Origin: Prostheceraeus crozeri
Lineage: Eukaryota > Platyhelminthes > Polycladida > Euryleptidae
Direction of reading: 5' to 3'
Assembly: GCA_907163375.1 (NCBI GenBank)
Contig: CAJQUW010004428.1
Span: 21,358 to 85,357, forward strand
Length of the DNA stretch: 64,000 nucleotides
A program made the translations under genes and the position numbers. Within the stretch, counting starts at the first letter, position 1. Each line of letters starts with the position of its first letter. Shown here one piece after another: positions 20,291 through 33,100 of this stretch. The notes beneath the pieces were generated by a model that saw nothing but the letters and a program-made list of their open reading frames with translations, was not told the DNA's origin and ran no database searches.

Positions 20291-20620
20291 TTCCACTCGA
20301 AACAGCCCATTTTACAACCCAACATTCAGCAGATTGCACGAAAAACATCACACACTATAGCCTCAAGACAAAACCTGGCGGTCGCCCAAGTCCACCACGA
20401 CACTCTGTCGTTCCAGAGGGGGGGGGAGTCAGCGAACATTTTGTGAACGTGGACCAACCTGGCCGGCACACCACGACAGACCTCTGTCGTTCCAGAGGGG
20501 GGGGGGCGCCGGTCGGGTGTTCGCCGTTTTCTTACTACTTCTAACGAAATTCCTTCCTTTCAAAATTTTAGGTTTCCGAAATCCTGAATCCGAAATTCTG
20601 AAATCCGTTCCTTACACACC
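20291..20620. repeat. G-run repeats next to the tandem repeat
   Basis: Two copies of a CTCTGTCGTTCCAGAGGGGG-type motif (about 20,402 and 20,480) precede GTCAGCGAACA or GCGCCGGTCGG. A weak echo of the tandem-repeat unit (CTGAAATCCGTTCC) occurs near 20,600, so the element may extend to about 20,620. No target duplication could be tested because the left end is not in the window. Confidence 0.55.
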
Positions 20621-21057
20621 GGTTCAATTTGTGCATGCATATCAATGTCACAGATTTCTAAGTATGTCCAGCATGATTTGTACGCGTCGTTTGCTTGATA
20701 GTCAAATATTCAGCACATTTCTTCCTTGGCATTTGTGCTAAAATTAAATTTTTGTTTTGCTTCATAACATCCGGCATTTAAAATTTCGAATATATAACGC
20801 GACATTCAAAATGACAGTTAATTAATGATCATATATTGCAAAATCAATTGAAACTTCATTCTATTAATTTATGGATTCATCAGAACTCTATAATGATGAT
20901 TGATAATTATTGTAGCTCTGAAAAACAAGTTTCCTCTATCACATTAAGGCAGAGAGATAGACATTAGTGGAAGATGAAGGGAACAGCCTTGACCTGAAAT
21001 CCTGGGAGAACGAAAATGAGACACAAGATTGATAATTATTACACAACACTTACGATT
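20621..21057. other. Spacer between Polinton end and the HOIL-1-like gene
   Basis: AT-rich sequence that should hold the 3' untranslated region and polyadenylation site of the minus-strand gene. No other feature seen. Confidence 0.3.
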
Positions 21058-21138
21058 TCAATGACAATTTGCGCAAGATTGATGGCACTTTTTCCCATCT
21101 ACTCCACAACGACAGCCACCCGTAGTATCGCCATGTCC
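21058..21138 (-). CDS. RBCK1: HOIL-1-like terminal exon
   Basis: 27 codons from a TTACAG acceptor: [18 protein letters not shown], then HQSCANCH and TGA. This is the Cys-rich end typical of HOIL-1 proteins; the stop follows the final CxxCH directly, as in vertebrate HOIL-1. Confidence 0.9.
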   Translation of the reverse strand, partial: GHGDTTGGCRCGVDGKKCHQSCANCH

Positions 21139-24100
21139 CTGTAAGAAAACTTCACAGTACGTCTCATTTGTATTATATAGAAGTCATTTAAGACTAATTT
21201 TTTATTACTAAATCATATATCCCGTTCTTATGGTTCCTTTCATTACATAGCTCCATTATGGAAATGCTATACAGTCACTCGACGGGCTACATCGCATTTA
21301 CTGCTAAAGATTAGATACGTGAAAGCTATTTAAATAATGTATTCATCAAACAGTATTTTTTTAACACATTACTGACATTGCGCCTAAATGACTGCAAGTA
21401 TTTATCAATAAAAACTGCTTTTTGAAACAGATAGCGAACAAAACTTCATTAAATATTGCGTTGCATCCTCAGTTAAAAAATGTGAACATACTTGAATCAT
21501 CAATTTTAACCAGCATCAGGAATCACAAGCAGGCCTATTTTACATCTCTAAACATCAACACAACTCCCCATTTAACCAAATGATGATCGAATTATCGATA
21601 ACAAATCATTTCATTTAATTTCAGACGCAGCTTGTGCGCGTTCTAGGTATCCTAAGAGATTGGGAGTGACACCATTAGAGCCACGTTGATTTCCTTCATC
21701 ATTTGGTAACTTTTTTGTTGCCCTGAGGATAACGCTGTTCCGCAAAGTGCTCCCGAAAAAATCGGGTCGAAATTGGTCTGATAAACTATAAATAATGGTG
21801 ACGGTCTAATATATAATCGCATGTACGTGGACATAGAAAAATTCTCTCTATCAGTTGTCCTATGAGTTGGAATATGATCATTGAATATAAACAACTGTTG
21901 AAAAATGGGAAAAACGACTGAGTAGCCGTCGTATCAAAAACAGCAGTTTCACATGCGTTAATATCAACACAACAGCATAACTCTCTATCTGATACTTAGG
22001 CTCAGAAGTCTAGAATTGTATATTTTACATATTATAATACATGTAGAGTATCATATACGAATAGTCATGTGCATGTAAGTGCTACATTATTTTATTTGTA
22101 GGATATTTGACAGATGCACTTTACACTCACGGTAAGCATCCTCTTTATAGTCAGGGAAAATAGGTTTGAAGTCAATTTTAGGCAAGTTTTAATTAAGCAA
22201 ATATGGCCGAAGCATAGGCCTCCTCAATTTTTTCTAAACCTAAATTTCGTGATGAATTTCAGGCATCACCTCCATTCCTTCGGCTAGTTTTGACAGCTAG
22301 CATCAGTAACGCAACTATACTAAAATCGAATTTTGGATCCCTACACTCACCAATGCTCTCAGCATCAGGGCTGTGCACTTGGTCGATTTTCTTCGGTCGG
22401 AGTCCGAATCTGAGTTCGATAAAACACTACCGACTTATAGTTGAATTGAAACTTGCCCTGTTTGTTAACAGACACTTCAGTTAATATCTTACAAAGGGGA
22501 ACTTTTTTGACCATCCTTCGTCAGGTAGGTCAACTATACGTGGCTATGCTACATCTACTATAAAATATCTTTCTAAAAGCTAGAACGTGAGGAAGCAAAA
22601 CACGAACCGAATAGTCAATCAGGAAAAATTGCTTTGTGTATCAGCATGCTATCTGATCTCTTGACAGTAGGGGAAGGTGGGGCAAGTTGGACCATTTTTC
22701 AGTCATAAAGGCCGTCAATGAAAATATCAAAAAATATGTGTTAGGAAAGCGTTCACCACATACACGTATGTCAGGACTCGTGGATTTCTTCGCCTTCTGT
22801 GAGTCACTGCAACAGTTTCAAGAAAAGATGTCTGATTCTTCAGCTTACCCTACCAGTGGTTGAGTTGATCCATATATTTATACGCAAATAGAGTAAAGTT
22901 CTTTTGATATTTAGTTAATTACATAATGTTGCAAGCCTTTAAGATCACTGTTATTCCTGTTATTCACTCTATTCACTTATTAGATCATTCATGACTTCGA
23001 TAAATTTGATAATCTAATGAATTTCGATTCAATTTCTCGCGCAATTAGATAGAAAATTAGTTGCTCTGCAACATAAATTGCTATAATTCGAGAGATGAAA
23101 TCACAGTTCACATGCTTGCTGCTATTATACAACCGTCAGAAATTCTAAGAAGAGACAAATATCTGACAAGTCAGTCTTCAGATATCATACTCGATAGCGT
23201 ACAGAGCTATCGACTTTTTGCGTTGAGGCAATTTTCTCACCACGTCTTCACGTCTGAATGCAGTGATGTCCACAGGATTTGGAGCAAATGTTGGTGTATC
23301 GCCAACTTTCCCAACCACCTTTTGAAGGAAGATAGCCTGGAAAACTTGTCCATCCGCCTCATCAATTCTGGCAATATAGTTCACAAATTTTAATTTTCCT
23401 CGACACGGGATGAATCCTGATTGCTTGAAATCCTGCGCTGATGTTCAAGGGTGCTAGTCAGAAATTGCTTATTTAGTCATGGGGAGCCATAATAGCACAA
23501 TTATGAATTAATTATCAAATTAGATGAGTTTCCTGATGTGCTTATTGCTCAGAATGAGTAAATGATGATCAAGTCACACACATTGAACACGTACATGAAC
23601 AATTTCAGAAATTATACGGTTTCTATTGCACATATAAGCATCAGATGCGTTCGCAGATCAAATTCTCTGAGTTTTATGAGTAGCTACGCAGCAGCACGCA
23701 TACTCTCTAGTGTTTGAACAATTTATTTCTGGTTTGTGAACAAACATGTATATAATTATGTGCGGGCCAGTCATATAACCCTTCTTGTGGGTCCTCTGGT
23801 CCCTTTCTCCATTATTGTTGTATCTCCACATTATTGTATTACCCTTGCATGCCAATTCAAATGCACATGCTCTGCTTGTTGTCTATGGAGAATAAACATA
23901 TTTTCTATTTCTATTTCTATATGGTACGATGAGGCATAGCTCAGCTGGCCCCATTGTGTGTGGCTCAACTTGCCCCATTTTAACCCTCTTTAAAAGTCAA
24001 TAGCAGGTGCTGGAAAAGCGAGAGACACTGAATTTTAAAGAATTTTTAAAACATTACGCAAATATATGAATTCAAATTTATCCTGTGATGAGTCAAAGCT

Positions 24101-27100
24101 TGCAAGAATACTTGTGATGGCATCCCGGGCATGGAATTGGTGAAATCGTGGATATAGTTCATGACAACATTTGGTCTCCAACATTTGCAACGAAGACATT
24201 TATAAAAAATTCACTTTTATGCGTAAAAATATTTTCCCCTCTGTAACTTAAAATTTCATTTCAATGAAAGAAATAATGTGGCTAATTTCATTAGGACACG
24301 AAGTGATGATGCTAACTTACGCTCGTATTTAAATATTTTCCTGATCAACAGATAAGATTGGGGGGTGGCTACTCCTAGACTTTTCTTATGAGGCCCCTCA
24401 AAAGGTGTCCATGTTAAGACAGACACCCGGTTGACTTGAGGTGCAGATGCTTCAGTGTAAGAAGAGCACTTCATCTCGATATCGGTAGACTAAAATAGGT
24501 TTATAGAATAAAATAGTTTCTGGGCACAATTCTCTCTCGAGTTCTGTAGAAGATAACTGATCGTTTCACAGAATTAAATATTTTGTTTATCTGCTTCGGT
24601 TTGCTAGAAGTGTGATTAATACGAAATTGGCTGGGAATGACGGCACATAGAGGAACTTATTAAGTGGGCAAGAAGGAATTCCTTATACCTTACAGAGATA
24701 GGAAAAAAAGTCGTGCGTCGCTTGCGGATTAATGTGAGTTCCAGCAAAGTGCTTCGATTGTCAAAATTCCTTCAGATTCGAAGAATTCAGATCATTGCGC
24801 ACAAGTTTTCTCCATGATGTTGGCCCTTCCGATCATTATTAAAGAAAGTAGCAGGCGTACGAAAATTAGTGCATTTGATGATTTCACATCCTCTCCTCGG
24901 CATTTCTCACTGTTTAGTGCATACACACGGTGCGTCTGGCGTGACTATTAGTGGTCACAACTCCTCCATTCAAAATTCCTTCACAACCGTGTTTAGTGGA
25001 TCCATACTAGTGATTTGCGACCCAAAACGAAATCTTCTGCTTGTGTCCTTTTTTAGAATCCACGAAAGTCCAAAATGGCGCCTTTTTTCGAAATTTTGGG
25101 TTACTTGGCTATATTTAATCGATTACAGGCCAACCTTTGGCTACGAAAAAGTCATTAATCAAGTAACAGAAATTGTAAATAATATATTTCACAATTTTTA
25201 AGATATATTTCAATGGTTAAACTAGTCTTCTCAGTTTCCAAGATGGCCGCCAAAATCAATAAAAGCCATAAATTACAAATTCATGCTTATTCTCATTAAT
25301 AAATAAAATAAAATCTGCATCATCATCATCACTGTAGTTATAATATCTATATAACTTTCTAAGTAAGCTACGAAATGCTCAAGAAGGAAACTGTTCTCTA
25401 CAAGATATCTTTGCAATATGATTGTGTCAACGTTGCGCTATGCAAAAGATCAACCATTGATTGAAGGTTTCATTGAAGCTAGCCGATTACATTCAAATTT
25501 TGAATCCTACATATCTAAGCCACGTGTGAATATTCGTAACTTTATATATGTCGACTTTGTTTCAAATGTTTACTTCATTCGTTGATGGATGGTGAGATAG
25601 TGCCATGCCGAGAAAAAAACCAAGTCATGAAAATAATAGAAAACGGGTTTGTTTGCTTTGCTTTAAGAAAACAAAAGAGATGAGAACAATAACTGATCAG
25701 CAAAAAACGACGATCGAAGAACATCTGATAAATGGACTTGACTGGAACGACGATGGACTACCCTGCGTCCTTTTTGGATCATGTAGAATTGTGATTTTAG
25801 AATACTCCAGAGGAATATTCCATCACAGGATCGACGTTTTTACCGATTTTTCATCGTTATTGTCGAGTCGACTTCCACATGTATTACGGTCAAATACATT
25901 GTGTACGTGTCTGATTTGTGCAATTGCCGGCTCAAGGATTGGTACCAACCTCGACTCATCGAACACCTCATCGGCTTCTAGTGATCCATCTTCACGAGTT
26001 TCGTCATCAGGATATCCAGAATATAGTGACAAAAACAAAATGTTCTCATTTCGTTTCGTCCCAGAAGCAATGAAGGTCTGCAGCTTTTGTTTGACTATCC
26101 TGAAGAAAGGAAAATCACACGTATGTACAAATACGAAGTGACATGAAAACTTGAAAGAGCTCTCTTCACTTGGCGCTACAGCAAATCCTAGTGCAAAGTT
26201 AGCAACCGACGAATCAACTGGTTGTGTAACTTTACCAACTCACACCGGTCGCCCTGTGAGATATCGACGGAATTCCACATGCGCAAAGTCGTTCGACAAG
26301 TGTCCTCAACGATTCTCATCTGATGACATGCTTGATATACAAGTTGATATGCAACTCTCTAAGCGGCAAACTTTACGCTTGGCTTCTCATCTTCGTGCGA
26401 ATCATGATCACTCTATTGTAGAACCCAGATTGAAAGATAGGCTTGACGACAGGAGTCATCTTTTGGATTCTTACTTTACTGAAAAGAAACTTGAATTCGT
26501 CGTGTCGTCGAATCAGTGTAGTGAAAGTCTTATCTTTTGCCACGACTTGGAGAGCTTTATCAACGATATTGTCCAGTGACGACGTATTTCAGAGCCGGTT
26601 CTGAAGTTTGGTGTTGACGGAGGAGGCGGCTTCATGAAAATATGCTTGAGCTTCGTCGAAACCGGTGAGCCAGAGAGCATGAATCAAAATTGTCGGAGGA
26701 GTATGTCCTCTTCGAAGGATACCGGTGTCAAGAAACTTTTTATTGTGGCACTTGCTCCCAATGTAGACGAGAGCTATACGAACATGCTCAAAATATGGAT
26801 TCACCTTCGCATGAGAGAGCTTTGGAATAGCACGCGCTATCCTCTTCGTTTCGCTACGGATCTGAAGATGGCGAACATTCTTCTAGGACTTATGAGTCAT
26901 TCGTCTAGTCACCCGTGTTCTTGGTGCCGTGCCCACCGTGACAATCTGAAATCGAATGCTGCCCCACGCACACTCGGTAATATAGCAGAACAATTCTGGA
27001 AGTTTTACCAGCAGAACTCCGACAGAACTGCCGCTAAAAGGTATGACAATGTCATCCATGTTCCGCTGTTGAAAGGTGAGCTTGATCAACGCGTTGTTGA

Positions 27101-30100
27101 AGTGTTGCCTCCACCGGAGTTGCATCTTTTACTTGGAATTGTGAATAAGATTTATAATGAAATGTTGAAGACATGGGGTGGCGCTCTGCAGTGGAGCAAG
27201 TGTTGTCATGTGGAACGTAGTGCCATTCATGGCGGTTCATTTGATGGAAACGCTTGCAAAAAGTTGTTGACCCGAATTGATTCTTTGCGGGCAATGTGTC
27301 CCCTTCGTTGTTTACGATATGTCACTGCTTTGGAAGATTTTAATCTCGTTGTGAATTCATGTTTTGGAGAAACTTTGAATCCTCAATTTCGTAGACACAT
27401 TGAAAAATTTCGTGATAACTACATGGCTTTGGGGATTCAAGTTGCTCCAAAAGTGCATGCTGTTTTTTATCATGTTGGAGAATTTTGTTCTTCGAACAAT
27501 TGCTCTTTAGGTGTCTGGAGTGAGCAAGCCAGTGAATCGGTACATGCTGACTTCAAAAAAGTATGGAATAGGTATAAAGTTGTATTTAGTCACCCGAATT
27601 ATTTCAAAATGTTGCTGCGTGCAGTATGTGATTATAATTGCATGCATTTGCAGGCAAACTTGTCTTTTATTTGTAATGTTTTGTAGTGTGTTTTTGTAGT
27701 AACGTGCGTGATTATAATTGCATATATTTATAGGCAGAGTTCTCTTTTCTTTGTAGTCTTCGTTTATGAGTGTGAATTATATTGATTCGATCACTGCTAC
27801 ATTGCTTTTATTGTTGCTTAATGGCTTTAATGCGGTGTATAGGTACCTACGATTTAACCTTAAATTTATGACTGCAAATATATGGGCCTACATGCATGTA
27901 ATTTAAGTTTGACCATAAGTACATGTAATCATGATGATAGGATTGTCAGATAGCAAGCAGATGAGGCAGTAAAAATGACTGATTTGTCGACAACATATTT
28001 ATGTCTTTACAACTGGAAGAAAGATTCTTATAAGTAAATCCCACTAAACTTCGATATAATTCTAACGATGAGTATGCATGAATTTGTAATTTATGGCTTT
28101 TATTGACTTTGGCGGACATCTTGGAAACTGAGAAGACTAGTTTAACCATTGAAATATATCTGAAAAATTGTGAAATATATTATTTACAATTTATGTTACT
28201 TGATTGATGATTTTTTCGTAGCCAAAGGTTGGCCTGTAATCGATTAAATATAGCCAAGTAACCCAAAATTTCGAAAAAAGGCGCCATTTTGGACTTTCGT
28301 GGATTCCAAAAAAGGACACAAGCAGAAGATTTCGTTTTGGGTCGCAAATCACTAGTATGGATCCACTAAACACGGTTGTGAAGGAATTTTGAATGGAGGA
28401 GTTGTGACCACTAATAGTTACGCCAGACGCACCGTGTACACTGAATCGAAGCCAGGCATCGATGTGTGTTTCGGTGTGTGCGAAGTGATATCACACCACG
28501 CACGCATCTCTCACTGGCTCTGGTTCCTCTGTTGACAGCTTATTGTATGTCATTTCCAATAGCAAGCGATACACGAATTATCCATTCGAGGAGGAGCAAG
28601 TTGTCTAATTCTGTGATGTGCTATTTCGATATTAAGGTTATATACAATTCTTCCTTTCTAGGAAACCGAGGCGCGCGCAGATGAATCTAATTCTGCGGAT
28701 CGTTTAACTATCATTACTCACTTTTGGTCCCCATCGTGGTCCTTTCGTTGGCCAACACAGTTCGAGTCCGCATTTGCATTTGATCCAGTCGCACCCGTCT
28801 TTCTTCATTATCAGCTGAGAGCAATGAGCACATTTCATACCAAGTTCAACGTGAATGATCTCCTGAAATCAATATGATTGAAAGGAATAAATGGCAAAAA
28901 TGCATGCATGAAGATATGCTGAAAATTACAGCAAGATTTCTCAGCATGGCCGTAGACAATACATATTTCAAATCAGTAAATGAGAAGTACATTTAAGCTC
29001 GAAACTACACCAACTCTCATACGTTTCACGTGGTCCTTTTACTACAGATTGGTCATAAAAAACGTACCACCTAAATTTCCCTGAAATTCAATCGATTCTC
29101 ATGTCTTCCAATCGTATCTCAAAACAACGTGCCTTGCATCATTCGAGAGCTTGTATAGACATGTTTCCGTTATTGTATTTGCTAAGCAGTGCTCAAAATA
29201 TAAAAATCACTCAATTTACAAATCGCAATTTTTCAGTAAGAAAACATGTGAGCATGATAATGAATCAGGCACGTGGAGAGCGAGCGTTTTCGAAGCTCTC
29301 TTTTGATATGTTGGTCATCAAAATCAGTGATCATTTCTTTCTTTGGGGAAATTATGCACAGTTCCCCTGTTCCTAAGTCTACATCTACAACATTGGATAA
29401 GTTTAGACATATCTGTCCTATGCCGATACGGGCCAGAATATCTGAAAAAATCGTCTTTGAGAACATGCACAAAGACTTCGAAAATAACTTTGGCTCATGT
29501 CAGCATGGTTTTCGGGTTAATCATTCCACTACCACTGCCTTAATTGAAATCAACGAGCCAGCCTTCGCCATTATGGTGATCCCGCTAATGTTGGAACATC
29601 CATTGTCTCACTCGATATGTCATCCGCATTTGGCTCATCAATCTCTACTTTTTGGAAGAATGACGAACGACTAACGTCCAAAATTGTGTATTGAGGTCTA
29701 AACATCTGTTGTCTGTGTACTGTAAGTCTTTTCCTGAAACTGTCTCCAGTATGCCCTATGTAATAATCTTGACAATTCTTACATCGAATGACAGACACGA
29801 CATTACTGGAGTAGCAGTTAAGATTTGAATTAACAGTAAAACATTTAATTACACCATTGACATCAAAGTCTATTTTTTTACCTACTATCATCGTTTCACA
29901 ACATGCACATCTGGGTTCACCACACCTACTGACACCATTAATAGTCTTTCTATTGTTCTGACAAAGAGATCTAAGGAGAGATTTCGGTTGTTTGAACACA
30001 CGTGTTATTTTCTTGTCCTTGAATGACTCAATTAAGCTCAAACTACCGCTCACAGGAATAATCACTTCTTGGAATATGTTAGGATTGTTCTTGTTATGAG

Positions 30101-33100
30101 TTGTTATGAATGGGATCATAGAGTTTACGTTTGACTTTGACTCATTTAGTCTGTCATCATTTGTTGTTCGACTCTGCTGGGCTCTCAGAAAAGCATTATC
30201 GATAAGAGATTCGGGATAACTTAGTTTTAGCAATTTATCTTTTAATTCTAACAGTCTTAAATTTTCTTGAGAGTTTTTAATTTTCTTGAGAAACAATATT
30301 GACAATTCTATTCGCTAAAGTATACGGAACGTTATTCAATGTATGCCTAGAGTGAGCCGAGTTATAAGGTATATAATTGAAACTGTCTGTTGGTTTATGA
30401 AAAATATCGGCTTCTACTTTGTTTTCATCCCTATAGACCAAAAACATCCAAGAACGTTAATGCTAAGCTATTAGATTCCATTGTAAGCTTTATGCTCTCA
30501 TTTAAACCATTAAATACATTATAAAAGTCCATAATATCCCCAAATCTCCTTTCCCAAATAATCCAGCAATCATCAATGTATCTCAACCATGTACTCTTAA
30601 TGGAATTACTTATTTTTTCATTGTGAATTTCTTTAAGAATCGTGCACATTTTTACCTCAATGAACCCCATCACTAAAATGGCATAAGTAGGGCCATTTTG
30701 GTACCCATAGTAATACCTCTAATTTGTACAAATAAGTCATTTTCAAAGCTGAAGTAGTTATTATCTAAAACGATCTTAACCGATCCCAAAATTCATTCAA
30801 AATCATTTGAAAAACTCTCCGAAATCAGTGATCTACTATTTTGGAGCCAATAGGAAATAGCTTCCATGCCCAATTCAAGGGAAATGTTCGTATATAATGA
30901 AATCACCATCATCGACAAGAATTGATCGAGAGAACAAAGAGAAGATGCTTATATCTATGCTTCAGCATAAACTTAACAAATCATGACAATTTTGATCTTG
31001 GCTACTTCTATGTGCTAATTCCTCTCTAGTAGTTTACTAGAAACTATGTTTATTTGAAAATAAAGCTTTGCATTAAGTTCATTCCCATGACTAGCCTCAA
31101 AGAGGTGAAACCGGTCGCGAATCCAGATCTTAGTTTTTCCTGAGTTGTGTATTATATATATATATATATTTAAAAATGTATTAAAATATTTCATTATAAC
31201 GGGCATGAAAATAAGCTCTACTGAGCGAACACCGGGATCTCGAGATTGCAGTGCCGAGATCTCGACTATTCGAGATTAGATTCTTTTAAATACACTTGAC
31301 TGAAAGTTCTGCTTAATTTGCCTGTTGGAGAATTTGGTCATTAGCTGCACCAAATTTAAGTCCTACTAACATTCCCATGCCCACGTATTTAATATTATTT
31401 GAAAATTAATTCAAAAGCAAAGGGAATTCCAAGGTAACTTGTATTATTTTACAGCAAGAAATCCAACTAATTTCTGACTTCGTCACGAAGCTATCTTCAG
31501 GGAACTTTAATATTAGTGTTTAAGTTCTTTTTAAGTGGTGGATTCTCCCTCTGCTATTCCACCCACTTTGTCAAGAATCCGGTAATTTAATACATCTTCT
31601 AAACTTGTGCTTTGTTTAGCTTGATATTTAGAACTCAGATTAACAGAATTTTTTTCACTTCAGATAATGAAGCATAAAATCTCGGGAAGCGTTATTCTCA
31701 TAGTATTTGCACAAATAGGAATCGTTAATCTTGATTCATCGCAAGTGAAATATTTCTGAAATTTTGGATAAAGGCGGAATTATATAGGACACTGTCAGAC
31801 ACGAGACTTCTTGAGTCCCTGTCATGTATTACATTTATAAGAAATCACATTCTAGCGCTGATTATGCGACGCGAACGCGACGGTCTGAACATTTTTACGT
31901 GGTCAACCTACTTGAGTGTCAATCGTAACACCGAATGTGGCATCATTCAGCAAGTGCTTGATTTTCACACAAAGGGATTAATGACATTTTAATACCCATG
32001 CGAACTAAATTAGTACTTAGATAACCATAGTCATGCTAGCCTGGGAGTCCATGTAACGGCAGGAAACAATTCTCAGATGTGAGGACATTTTTCAGTCTAC
32101 AATTCCAAAAGTAGACCAGCTTTGTGTTGTTATTTTAGTTTCAATTGCAAATAGATCTAGGTAATTGCAATTAGGCCTATAATTAGACTACTGCACAGTA
32201 ATTGGTAATTGCTTGATATTAACTATACTTTCTGAGTAATTATCACAATCTGATACATAGCCCTACTTGTAATATCGAATTCGAGATCTCGGTATTTGGA
32301 AAATATTGATTTGAGATCTCGAGATTGAGAGGCGAGATCGAGATTGAATACACTAGTCCAGAATCATAATTTTTGACATGGAATGTCTTCAGGTAATTTC
32401 CTATCATGTTCACGCACCCATGTCTATGACGCTAGAAACATTCAAATTTGGCAAGCCTCCTAAGGTCGGCAAACACAAGCATTTTGAGCAATTCAATCCA
32501 CATTTTACCACATTTTCTCGTATGCATTACTGATCAGAAAAACGATAATAACACACTTAAAGACATTCCATGTCAAAAATTATGACTCTGGGCTTAGTAC
32601 TTTTGGCTTAATCATAGAAAATATAGAAAAAAATCAATTTTCCCAAAAATGTCAATCTGCGTTCCATTGGATGTGTTTCCATTCATGTGTTTTTCTTTGA
32701 TAGCGTCTGACAAGAAGAGGAACTAACTAGAACTCGGCAGACGCGCAGTTTCGTAGTAGGCATAGGGTGTACATCATTCTGTGAAAGTCTTATTTTCGAC
32801 CTTCTTTCATGCAGAAACTCGCTACCGGACTACGTGGACAGGACAGATACGAACCCTGGTAAGAGAGCAGATGAACATGTCCCAAGATGGTGTGAGGCTG
32901 GCAGGAATCGACCGAGATCTAAGCAGTCACCTGGCTCGCTCGGCTATCACACAGCACCACTTGCAATGTCAACACCGTCTGTCCAAAGACAATTTCAAAG
33001 CTGTGAAGCTATGCCAATCAATAACTGAACTACGTATAACAGAAGCAGTCCTCATCAGGCTCACCTCTCAGTCCTTGTGTACTCAGAAAGAGTTCCTTTA

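Larger units (their letters stand above)
24920..28437. mobile_element. 3.5 kb DNA transposon with about 370 bp terminal inverted repeats
   Basis: Sequence from about 24,920 to 25,290 recurs inverted at about 28,070-28,437, starting ACACGGTGCGTCTGGCGT at the outer ends. The arms are about 95 percent alike by eye, with small indels. The interior carries a transposase-like frame at 25,605-27,686. No clear target duplication was found. It lies in the last long intron of the HOIL-1-like gene. Confidence 0.8.

Noticed and set aside
19414..20544. Repeated 80-100 codon frames with AKSGTNSVKQT-like peptides
   Set aside because: They follow the tandem repeat on both strands and carry indels that are not multiples of three; better explained as noncoding terminal repeats.
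24869..25201. 110-codon frame and its inverted counterpart at 28,191-28,373
   Set aside because: The similarity comes from the terminal inverted repeats of the transposon.
26589..27294. Minus-strand frames of 70-80 codons
   Set aside because: Shadows of the transposase-like frame on the plus strand.
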